64,000 nucleotides of DNA from Crateriforma spongiae. GTDB taxonomy: Bacteria; Planctomycetota; Planctomycetia; Pirellulales; Pirellulaceae. The stretch covers positions 186,001 through 250,000 of the forward strand of contig NZ_JAAXMS010000008.1 in assembly GCF_012290005.1 (NCBI RefSeq), read 5' to 3'. Under the pieces are notes generated by a model. It saw only the letters and a list, made by a program, of their open reading frames with translations, made no database searches and was not told the DNA's origin. Position 1 is the first letter of the stretch. Each line of letters opens with the position of its first letter. A program made the translations under genes and the position numbers. Positions 21,263 to 28,723 of the stretch are shown piece by piece.

Positions 21263-22507
21263 ATGTCCGTTAAAGATTTCACGCTGCGGTGCATCCACAT
21301 GACGCCTTTGAATCGCCCGCGAACCCTCCGCGTCGCACTGATGTTCGCCATCGCCGGATCATTCCTGTCCGGGCCGTCCAATGCGACACGCCCCGACTTG
21401 TACGATCGCGCCGGGCGTCGATTGAACTTGCCGGATACGCCCGATAACTACAGCAATCCGGATTGGCCGGATCATTTCGCTCGATCGGCTGACAGGCTGG
21501 ACAACACACCCGATGACAACCCGATCACCGACCACGGGGCGACGCTGGGTCGAGTCCTTTTTTATGACCCGACCCTTTCATCCAGTGGAAACACTTCTTG
21601 TGCCAGTTGCCATCAGCAGAAATTGGCGTTCACCGACGACGAAAGGTTAAGCATCGGCCATCGGGGTGAAACCGTCGCACGAAATTCGATGAGCCTGATC
21701 AATGTACGCTTCTATCAGCGGGGCCGATTCTTTTGGGACGAACGGGCCCGGACGTTGGAAGACCAAGTCTTGATGCCGATCATCGACCCGATCGAAATGG
21801 GCCATCAGTTACCCGCGCTGACCAGCCAGTTACAAAACGACCCCATTTATCCGTCTCTGTTTGAAAAGGCCTTCGGGGATCGCGAGATCAACCAAGACCG
21901 AATCGCCAAGGCTTTATCCCAGTTTGTTCGATCGATCGTTTCGTACCGCGCTAAGTACGACATCGGACGCGCCGCGGTTGATGATATCTCCCAGCCGTTT
22001 CCAAATTTTACACCGGAGGAGAACCGGGGAAAGCAAGTTTTCCTGGGCCAGGGGCGATGTGCAAACTGTCACTTCAGCAATGGTGTCCCCACGCGATTGG
22101 CCGACGGCCGCCGCCCGGTTCGACAAGACGCTTTCTTTCACATGCTGCGTCCGGTGGCCAACGGTATCGATATCGATGGCCCCGACGTGGATCAGGGTGT
22201 GGGCGGGTTTAACGGCGTCGATCTGGACATGGGTCGATTCAAGTCACCTTCGCTGCGAAACATCGAAGTCACCGCACCCTACATGCACGACGGACGATTT
22301 GAAACGCTGTATGAAGTCGTGGAACATTACAACTGGTCAGTCAAACCACATCCCAATCTGGGCGGATCGCTTCGCGTTGCTTCCACCGATGGCTTGGCAA
22401 TCCGTGAAACGGACAAAGACGCCTTGATCGCTTTCCTAAAAACGCTGACCGATCACGCGTTGTTGTCAGACCCTAAATATTCCGATCCGTTTGTCGACGC
22501 GCGGTGA
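21263..22507 (+). CDS. Periplasmic di-heme cytochrome c peroxidase (MauG/CcpA family)
   Basis: Up to 414 residues; a second ATG at 21299 gives a cleaner signal peptide ('TPLNRPRTLRVALMFAIAGS') and may be the true start. Two heme-binding CxxCH motifs are present: CASCH near 113-117 and CANCH near 266-270. The flanks fit the family: 'GRVLFYDPTLSSSGNTS', 'RNSMSLINVRFYQRG', 'FKSPSLRNIEVTAPYMHDGR'. It would reduce peroxide or oxidise a partner in the periplasm with electrons from a small c-type cytochrome. It begins 15 bp after the oxoprolinase, the last gene of a three-gene plus-strand run. Confidence 0.9.
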   Translation: MSVKDFTLRCIHMTPLNRPRTLRVALMFAIAGSFLSGPSNATRPDLYDRAGRRLNLPDTPDNYSNPDWPDHFARSADRLDNTPDDNPITDHGATLGRVLFYDPTLSSSGNTSCASCHQQKLAFTDDERLSIGHRGETVARNSMSLINVRFYQRGRFFWDERARTLEDQVLMPIIDPIEMGHQLPALTSQLQNDPIYPSLFEKAFGDREINQDRIAKALSQFVRSIVSYRAKYDIGRAAVDDISQPFPNFTPEENRGKQVFLGQGRCANCHFSNGVPTRLADGRRPVRQDAFFHMLRPVANGIDIDGPDVDQGVGGFNGVDLDMGRFKSPSLRNIEVTAPYMHDGRFETLYEVVEHYNWSVKPHPNLGGSLRVASTDGLAIRETDKDALIAFLKTLTDHALLSDPKYSDPFVDAR

Positions 22508-22525
22508 CAACTATCTTGGATCGAT

Positions 22526-23356
22526 TCAGTCCACACCAAACAGGTGCTGTAAAAAGATGGCCGCGGCCGCCGCGACGTTCAGGCTGTCGACACCCGGCGC
22601 CATCGGGATACGTAAACATCGGTCGGCGATTCGTTGGGTCTGTTCGGCAACACCCTCTGCTTCGTTTCCCAACACTAACACTTGTGGTCGTCGGTCGGGC
22701 ACTTGGTAGCCTCGGATGCTGTCGGCGGTGTTTTCCAGCGAGGTCGCCAAAATCGTCACGTCAAGTTTTTTTCTAAGCCGATCCAAATCTTCGGCTAAAG
22801 CTGCAGTGTGAAAGAACTGCTGGGCAAAGACCGCCCCCATCGATACACGAGTCACTCGTCGTCGCAGTGGGTCGATGGTCCCACCGCCGATCCACACATC
22901 TTGAACGCCGAATGCGGCGCAGCTTCGCAGGATCATCCCCACGTTTTCGGCGGTATGGATCTGATCCAAGACGACCAAGCCACGCCCGCGGATGCGATCA
23001 AAATCACCGGCGTTTGGGATCGCCGGCCGTGTTCCACAGGCGATGACACCGCGATGGAATTCGAAACCCATCAACTGGTCCATGACCGGTTTATCCATCT
23101 GATAAACGGGACAACGTCCACCAGCGGCTTGGACAAACTCTGGTGCGAGGTCTTCGCGAGCCAAAACCGCGACCGGGTTTACATCGCTATCCAACATTCG
23201 ATGGGTGACCCAGCGGCCTTCGCAAACGAACACCCCATCGTGGTGCAACCGTCGGTCAGAACCCGAACGCGGTAGATTCGCAAACACCGCGACACGCGGG
23301 TCTTGCCAGTCGTTGACGCGAATGGGGGCGTGTGACGGATCAGTCGATTCGGACAT
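22526..23356 (-). CDS. SpoU/TrmH-family RNA 2'-O-methyltransferase
   Basis: 276 residues. It has the SPOUT trefoil-knot signatures in order: 'LDQIHTAENVGMILRSCAAFG' (motif 1 with the catalytic Arg), 'VLVLGNEAEGV' (motif 2) and 'IPMAPGVDSLNVAAAAAIF' (motif 3). The N-terminal ~100 residues form a substrate-binding domain with 'FVCEGRWVTHRML'. It uses SAM to methylate a ribose 2'-OH in tRNA or rRNA; the target cannot be read from sequence. It follows dciA after 6 bp, so it is likely the third gene of the dnaN operon. Confidence 0.9.
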   Translation of the reverse strand: MSESTDPSHAPIRVNDWQDPRVAVFANLPRSGSDRRLHHDGVFVCEGRWVTHRMLDSDVNPVAVLAREDLAPEFVQAAGGRCPVYQMDKPVMDQLMGFEFHRGVIACGTRPAIPNAGDFDRIRGRGLVVLDQIHTAENVGMILRSCAAFGVQDVWIGGGTIDPLRRRVTRVSMGAVFAQQFFHTAALAEDLDRLRKKLDVTILATSLENTADSIRGYQVPDRRPQVLVLGNEAEGVAEQTQRIADRCLRIPMAPGVDSLNVAAAAAIFLQHLFGVD

Positions 23357-23362
23357 GATCGA

Positions 23363-23689
23363 TCACGCCGATGACGATTTGCCGGGCGCTTGGATGCGAA
23401 ACCGCAGGTCGGTCACATTGGCCGCCGGCATTTCCTTTTGAATCTTTCGCAACATCCGACGCTTTTGAAAATTCAGTTCCTGCAACGTGACTGAATCGGT
23501 GGCATAGAGAAACAGCACGCCCGCCTTTTGTTGCCCGACTTCGATACTGTCAGCCAACGGCGGACCGGCGGCTTGTCGAACAATGTTCTGTATTTGTTCG
23601 GAAGCCGCGATTTGGGCATAACCGCGACGTGCCATCAATTGATTGATGATGGAGCCGACCTTTCGCAGCCGCGGTTTGTCTTCGTTCAT
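23363..23689 (-). CDS. dciA: DciA-like protein (DUF721), putative replicative helicase loader
   Basis: 108 residues starting MNEDKPRLRKVGSI, a start fixed by the ATGA overlap with the dnaN stop. The core 'VGSIINQLMARRGYAQI...' and 'VLFLYATDSVTLQELNFQKRRML' matches the DUF721/DciA N-terminal KH-like domain, in which a strand is followed by 'A.eL......l...iN'. DciA loads or assists DnaB in bacteria that lack DnaC/DnaI, which suits its place between dnaN and the methyltransferase gene. The C-terminus ends in a short basic/Ser tail. Confidence 0.82.
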   Translation of the reverse strand: MNEDKPRLRKVGSIINQLMARRGYAQIAASEQIQNIVRQAAGPPLADSIEVGQQKAGVLFLYATDSVTLQELNFQKRRMLRKIQKEMPAANVTDLRFRIQAPGKSSSA

Positions 23690-24804
23690 CGGTCGCGTGC
23701 CATGGGCATGATCACGTAACCGTAGCCGTCGTCGGTCGACAGCAGGGCAGGGGCATTGCCCGATTCGATTTCGAAGATGAATGCCGTTTCCGAATCCAAC
23801 ACTTTGCAAAAATCGGCGACGTAGCGATGGTCCATCGTCAGGGTGATCGGTTCCCCGTCGTACGCGATCGGCAATTCGACCTGCGATTCACCGATATCGG
23901 CGGTGCTGGCTTCCAGCTTCAGCGTTCCGTCGGCAAACGTGAAATCGATCCCGCGACTTTCGTGATCGGTGACGATGGCCGCTTGTCGCAATGCCGCAAA
24001 CAACGGTCCGATGGTCATGTCCAACTGGATGGCGTTTTCGCGAGTCGGAAAAACTTGACGCCAATTCGGATAACGCCCTTCGACCAAACGGCTGTAGATC
24101 ACCGCCGTGCTGGTTCGCAACAGCAAGTCGTTTGGTCGGGCGGCGATGTCGACGGTTTCTTCTTTGTCGTTCAGCGCCCGTTCGATCAGCTGGATGGCTC
24201 GTGTCGGAACGATCGTGCTCATCCCACTGGTTTCGTGCCCACCCTGGGATTCCCCTTTGCCTTCCATTCGGGCCAGACGGCGTCCGTCGGTGCCGACGGC
24301 GATCACACGATTGGCGTCCAATTCCAACAGCACGCCGCCCAGGGCATAACGGCTGCTTTCCGAATCGGTGGCGAAAACGGTTCGGCGAACCATTTCGCGA
24401 AACAGCCGCGTGGGCACGACGTGGTACTTGTCTTCGTCGAAGCCGTCGACGACCGGGAATTCATCGGGGTTGCCGCCGGGCAGCTTGAACTTGCTGCGTC
24501 CACCGGTCACGCGGATGCCGCCTTCGTCGGTTTCGATCGTCAGTGTTTCGTCGTTGCTTTCCCGCAGAATCGCTCCGGTCCGCTGGACGGGCAGCAAAGC
24601 CGCGCCTTCGACTTCGATTTCCACGCCCTCGGTGACTTCCAAACGGATCCCCACCTCCATGTCGGTCGCTGCCAGCGTCAACTTGCCACCGGCCGCGGTC
24701 ACCTTGACGTTCTGCAGGATTTCCTTGGGCGATCGTGCGGGAGCGATGCTGGCCGCCAAGGAAAAGGCGGCGGTCAGGGTGTCACGCTGGCAAGAAATTT
24801 TCAT
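23686..24804 (-). CDS. dnaN: DNA polymerase III beta sliding clamp
   Basis: 372 residues, normal for the family. It starts MKISCQRDTLTAAFSLAASI and has the three-fold clamp pattern, including 'LAATDMEVGIRLEV', 'LLPVQRTGAILRES', 'SRYALGGVLLELD', 'VGTDGRRLARMEG' and the C-terminal 'YGYVIMPMAR', corresponding to the usual 'YVIMPMR' end. It forms the dimeric ring that tethers PolC/DnaE to DNA. It is coupled to dciA by a 4-bp overlap, and the origin candidate lies upstream. Confidence 0.96.
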   Translation of the reverse strand: MKISCQRDTLTAAFSLAASIAPARSPKEILQNVKVTAAGGKLTLAATDMEVGIRLEVTEGVEIEVEGAALLPVQRTGAILRESNDETLTIETDEGGIRVTGGRSKFKLPGGNPDEFPVVDGFDEDKYHVVPTRLFREMVRRTVFATDSESSRYALGGVLLELDANRVIAVGTDGRRLARMEGKGESQGGHETSGMSTIVPTRAIQLIERALNDKEETVDIAARPNDLLLRTSTAVIYSRLVEGRYPNWRQVFPTRENAIQLDMTIGPLFAALRQAAIVTDHESRGIDFTFADGTLKLEASTADIGESQVELPIAYDGEPITLTMDHRYVADFCKVLDSETAFIFEIESGNAPALLSTDDGYGYVIMPMARDR

Positions 24805-25459
24805 CGAGGGCTGACAAGTCGCAGAAGGACGGAGGGGAAATGACAGGGGACGATCACACCGGCCCGAAGCAAGGGTGCACGGATCGGACAGACCACGTTC
24901 GCGAAAGTGTGAATCCGTCCGGCCATGCTTTTGTACCCGACCTGACCGAGGATGGTACCCGCAGGATGAAGACGGCTGTAGGCATCGATAGTGTTCCCCC
25001 AGAGGATTGAATCCAGGGATTTATATTTTTATTGACCGTCGTCATCGGAATGCGCACGCGAATGATGTTGATCTTGCCAGAATCGTCAAGCCAAACACCG
25101 TTGTCGCAACCACTTACGTGAATCAACCCGCTGTGGAAAACGCGATTGAAATCGGTGCGTTCTTTGTCGCCCGATGTGACAGTTTCCGACACTCGGAAAC
25201 ATCGCATCGAAAACGTTGACAGTGCGATCGGGAAAACGGACACCGAGACGCGACCGAGTCTGACCAAGTTTTCCACGATGATCTTTTTCGGGATTCTTTC
25301 CGGACGATCGTTTGAATCCTTTCATCTTGTCACCGAAGGCGAGCCTATCCATGCGGAAAACCAGCGTGCAGACATATCCTCCGTAGAGATTTCTTTTCCA
25401 GAATCCGCCGGGAAAAAGACGAAGCAACCGTCGTCAAGCCGAACGACGGCGGATTGGGC
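24805..25459. other. oriC: Candidate replication origin (dnaN-dnaA intergenic region)
   Basis: 655 bp between dnaN and dnaA with no convincing gene. It holds DnaA-box-like nonamers: TGTGGAAAA at 25132-25140 (TTTTCCACA on the minus strand), TTTTCCACG at 25269-25277, and a weaker TGCGGAAAA at 25352-25360. An AT-rich tract (GGATTTATATTTTTATTG, 25017-25034) could serve as the unwinding element. Dozens of bases around it are clearly less GC-rich than the coding neighbours. Exact TTTTCCACA boxes also lie upstream of dnaA, so the functional origin could be there instead or be bipartite. Confidence 0.55.
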
Positions 25460-26629
25460 TCAGGCGCCCAGCTTTTCGGTGACTTCAGCCGCGGCACGGC
25501 GCAAATCGGCGTCGCTGACCAATGAAGCTTCCGTCTTACGGATCGCGTGAAGTACCGTCGAATGGTCGCGCCCGCCAAAGGATTCGCCGATCTGATGCAG
25601 ACTGTGGGTGGTCAATTGTCGCGCCAGTGTCATCGCCAGGGATCGTGCTCGAACGATCTTTTGTTGGCGTGAACTGCTGCGCAAATCAGCCGATCGCAAG
25701 CGAAAATGCCGGGCCACCGATTTGGTGATCGCGTTGATCGAAAGTTCCGAATCGCGTTGCAGCGAATCCAGAGCGAATTGGATGCCTTCCATGTCGGGGG
25801 CGCGGTCGTTCATCCGGCACCACAGGTTCAGCTGTTTGACACAGCCTTCCAAATCGCGTGGTGTCAGCCCGTCGGGAAGACCCGCCGACAACAAATGCAC
25901 CATGTCGGGCGGGACGTCCAGGTCGTGCAGCAGGCAATATTCGCCCAACAGAACCCGACGAGCTTCATCACCCGGGCAGGCGATGTTCAGCGTCAGCCCG
26001 CCCATCGAACGACTGACCAATCGAGGACGCAATCCGCGGGTGTCCGACGGGAATCGCCGACAAACCAAGATGGTCAGCTTGCCGGATTCGGCGCGTCGAT
26101 CAATTCGGTTGGCCAATTCCTCCTGAGCCGCCGACTTGTCCGCAATCAGGTGCAAGTCATCCAGCACCAGGATTTCAACCTCGTCCAATTCGCTTTGCAG
26201 CGGTGGAAGGTCATCCGAATTGATCGCATCGGCGTACTGACGGGCAAAATCCACCGCCGGCAAGTAATGCACCACCGCGGGCTGACCGTCGTCCGGATTC
26301 TGGACGGCATGTCGGGCCGCCAAGTGCAGGGCGAAGGCCGATTTGCCGATGCCCGATGGTCCGGTAATCAACAGTGGGCTGGCCAATGACAACAATCCGC
26401 CTTGCGGACCGGCCAGATGGCACAGCAATTGATTCTCGGGGCCTAAAACGCAATAGGGCAGCGATTTAGCGGTGGTTGCATCGTTCCCGCCGCGACGGGG
26501 GCGTAGGTGTCGCCGGACTTTTAAACGCGGGCGTTCCAGCGGAAACGACACGACACGACGCGACCGGGAATCCGCAGATCCCAGCGATGACGCGGTGGGC
26601 ATTGATTCGGGTTGGGCCGACGTTTGCAC
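25460..26629 (-). CDS. dnaA: Chromosomal replication initiator DnaA, short form
   Basis: Binds DnaA boxes and melts oriC. 389 residues from a GTG at 26629; an ATG at 26602 is an alternative. The AAA+ domain has Walker A GPSGIGKS at 90-97, Walker B 'LVLDDLHL' near 154-161 and the arginine-finger region 'RPRLVSRSMGGLTLNI'. Domain IV carries the DnaA signature 'GGRDHSTVLHAIRK' near 352. The ~55 residues before the AAA+ domain are basic and disordered; domain I (DnaB/DiaA binding, ~80 residues in E. coli) is not recognisable. This fits reliance on a DciA-type loader, but that link is inferred. Confidence 0.93.
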   Translation of the reverse strand: MQTSAQPESMPTASSLGSADSRSRRVVSFPLERPRLKVRRHLRPRRGGNDATTAKSLPYCVLGPENQLLCHLAGPQGGLLSLASPLLITGPSGIGKSAFALHLAARHAVQNPDDGQPAVVHYLPAVDFARQYADAINSDDLPPLQSELDEVEILVLDDLHLIADKSAAQEELANRIDRRAESGKLTILVCRRFPSDTRGLRPRLVSRSMGGLTLNIACPGDEARRVLLGEYCLLHDLDVPPDMVHLLSAGLPDGLTPRDLEGCVKQLNLWCRMNDRAPDMEGIQFALDSLQRDSELSINAITKSVARHFRLRSADLRSSSRQQKIVRARSLAMTLARQLTTHSLHQIGESFGGRDHSTVLHAIRKTEASLVSDADLRRAAAEVTEKLGA

Positions 26630-26719
26630 AGCGGGAAAGACCGAAAGAGGCGAAAGTCACCGTCTTGACTGCTGTGTTTTATGTGCAAAGGTCGAGAAAA
26701 TCGAGCCCAAAAATCAAAG

Positions 26720-26805
26720 TTTTCCACAGCCTAAATACTGCGTAAACGCTGATAGGCACTAGAGATAAGTTCGGCGGCAAGATCCACATCTTTTTCTGTG
26801 GAAAA
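26720..26805. promoter_or_regulatory. Inverted pair of exact TTTTCCACA DnaA-box-like elements upstream of dnaA
   Basis: TTTTCCACA reads on the plus strand at 26720-26728 and on the minus strand at 26797-26805 (TGTGGAAAA on plus). They lie 91-170 bp upstream of dnaA and reach into the 3' end of the cysteine desulfurase gene. A related GATCCACAT sits at 26781-26789. Such boxes next to dnaA commonly serve autoregulation or belong to the origin. Assignment is by consensus matching only. Confidence 0.5.
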
Positions 26806-27876
26806 CCTGGACACCCCGAAACGCAACGCGGAATCCACCAGCGATCGATCCAATCCCATGGCCATCAGCACGTAACTGGGCTGGCTGCTGCCGCTGCTGC
26901 AAGCGGACCCTGAACTGCAGGCAACCCCCATCATGTCCAGCGCCATCAACAGTGATTGGCGATCAACGCCCGGAAAAGCAAGGCACGTGGTGGTGGGCAG
27001 CCGGGGGGAATCGCCGCCGATGACTGCCGCACCGGTACGACGGCAAATTTCTGATTCCAAACGGTCGCGGATTGCCGCCACGGTGCCGGACATCTTTTCC
27101 AGCGATGCCAAACTGTTTTCCAGGGCCTTGGCCATCCCGGCCGCCAAGGCGACCGGCTCGGTTCCCGGACGGCTGGCCAATTGTTGTTCGCCGCCCTGCA
27201 TCAATGCATCGACGCGGACGCCCGCGTCCAGCCACAGGCCGCCGATTCCCGGAGGCCCGTGAAATTTGTGGGCCGAAAGGGTCACGGCCGCTGCGCCGCT
27301 GGAATGCACCGAGAAGGGGACTTTGCCAATCGATTGGGTCGCGTCGACGTGCAGCGGAACGTTCTTCCAGCGACAAATCTTCGCGACTTCATCGATCGGC
27401 TGCTGAACCCCGGTTTCGTTATTCGCCGACATTACGCTGACCAGACCCGCCAAATCATCGCCTTCACCGATCAGGTCGGCCAGCCGATCGGTACGGACGA
27501 CGCCATCGGAATCAACGGGCAAGTACCGGACGGCTCGACCGGCGTCTTGCATCTTTTGGGCCGTCGACAAAACGCTGGGGTGTTCGATACAGCTGACCAC
27601 CAGCGGTCGATCCGGATCACCGATGCCCCGCAGCGCGGTATTGTTCGATTCGGTACCGCCACTGGTGATGACCAACCGAGGACCACCGGGTCGGGTCAGA
27701 TCACTGCCCAACAGTCGACCGACCTGTTCGATCGCATCGTCCAACACACCGCGGGCGCGCTGGCCTTCGGCGTGTTGACTTGATGCATTGGCCGGCCCTT
27801 GCATCAAAACGTCATGAACCACTTTGGCGGCGTCCGGATCGGTCACCGTCGTCGCATTGTTATCCAGATAAATCAC
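26731..27876 (-). CDS. Cysteine desulfurase (NifS/IscS family)
   Basis: PLP enzyme that takes sulfur from cysteine for Fe-S cluster or thionucleoside synthesis. 381 residues starting MIYLDNNATT. Motifs: 'ITSGGTESNNTALRG', 'CIEHPSVL', 'HVDATQSIGK', the PLP-lysine 'SAHKFHGPPGIGGLW' near 200, and the persulfide cysteine in 'SSGSACSSGSS' near 325, preceded by another Cys in 'GVACSSGSA'. This is the IscS-like class I active-site loop. No iscU or iscA gene is adjacent. It follows the 260-residue membrane-protein gene after 46 bp. Confidence 0.93.
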   Translation of the reverse strand: MIYLDNNATTVTDPDAAKVVHDVLMQGPANASSQHAEGQRARGVLDDAIEQVGRLLGSDLTRPGGPRLVITSGGTESNNTALRGIGDPDRPLVVSCIEHPSVLSTAQKMQDAGRAVRYLPVDSDGVVRTDRLADLIGEGDDLAGLVSVMSANNETGVQQPIDEVAKICRWKNVPLHVDATQSIGKVPFSVHSSGAAAVTLSAHKFHGPPGIGGLWLDAGVRVDALMQGGEQQLASRPGTEPVALAAGMAKALENSLASLEKMSGTVAAIRDRLESEICRRTGAAVIGGDSPRLPTTTCLAFPGVDRQSLLMALDMMGVACSSGSACSSGSSQPSYVLMAMGLDRSLVDSALRFGVSRFSTEKDVDLAAELISSAYQRLRSI

Positions 27877-27922
27877 GTTGCATCACTTCGGCCCCGGAGG
27901 TGCCAAACACATTGATCGGTGG

Positions 27923-28705
27923 TCACGGGTTTACTACGGATCGCAGACGGAATTCAGGATCATCCGCTAATGCTTCCCGTAACAGTTCATCGGCCAGAGC
28001 GGGGTTGTTCGCTGCTTTGGCGTCTTGAATCAAACCATCGTACTGACCAGCGACATAGCGTCGAATCGTTTGATTCAGTGCATCACCCCGTGCTGACGTC
28101 GTGTTCGTGTGACGCTGGGCGATCTCGAAAACCCCGGGCATCAGGATATACAACTCGCGTCGGGCCAACCGTTGAATTTCGGGCCACAGCTGTTTGGCGG
28201 CTTCGGGGTGATTGGTCGACCAAGTCTTCCAATAGGGTTTCCCGTTTCGATCAAGATCCATTTGATCGACCAGCAAGGCGGCATCGGCGCTGGAGGAACC
28301 ACGGACGAAACGATTCAATCGGATCAAGTGCCAAGTGGAAGCGTCTTGCTCGCCATCGACGGGTGGTTGCGATGCGGGTGACGCCTGGATCAGTCCGTTT
28401 TGTCGCAGGTACGTCGCCAAGGCGTCCGAACGCACCTTGCGACGAATCGGCGTGATCTGCCATTGCAGGAACGGGATTTCATAAAACTGAAAGCTGCGTT
28501 GGCGAAAGGTGTCGGGTGAAAGTTCTTCGCCTTCGACGTATCCCAGCAACCGGATCCCGAAAAACAAGCCGCCCGCCGTCAGAATGATCGTCAAAGCAAT
28601 GATCCAGCCACGGGTACGGGCCGCCGACCAACGACGCCGCGGACGGCGATTGGTCGGGCGTTCGGTTCCGCTTGGCGTTTCGCTCGTGTGGCTTACCGTG
28701 CTCAT
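27923..28705 (-). CDS. Single-pass membrane protein of unknown function
   Basis: 260 residues. A basic, Arg-rich N-terminus (~1-32) is followed by one transmembrane helix ('GWIIALTIILTAGGLFFGI', ~33-52) and a soluble, probably periplasmic domain with 'SFQFYEIPFLQWQITPIRR' and a helical C-terminal part. No family was recognised. Its start is only 18 bp from the open frame of divergent scpB, so either the promoters overlap or the scpB start lies further in. It is probably co-transcribed with the cysteine desulfurase gene. Confidence 0.72.
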   Translation of the reverse strand: MSTVSHTSETPSGTERPTNRRPRRRWSAARTRGWIIALTIILTAGGLFFGIRLLGYVEGEELSPDTFRQRSFQFYEIPFLQWQITPIRRKVRSDALATYLRQNGLIQASPASQPPVDGEQDASTWHLIRLNRFVRGSSSADAALLVDQMDLDRNGKPYWKTWSTNHPEAAKQLWPEIQRLARRELYILMPGVFEIAQRHTNTTSARGDALNQTIRRYVAGQYDGLIQDAKAANNPALADELLREALADDPEFRLRSVVNP

Positions 28706-28723
28706 TTTTCATAAGTTGCTGGG

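Noticed and set aside
24840-25010. 56-residue plus-strand ORF with a GGAGGGG sequence before its ATG in the origin region
   Set aside because: Hydrophilic sequence without protein character, ribosome-binding spacing too short, and location inside the origin candidate; chance is more likely.
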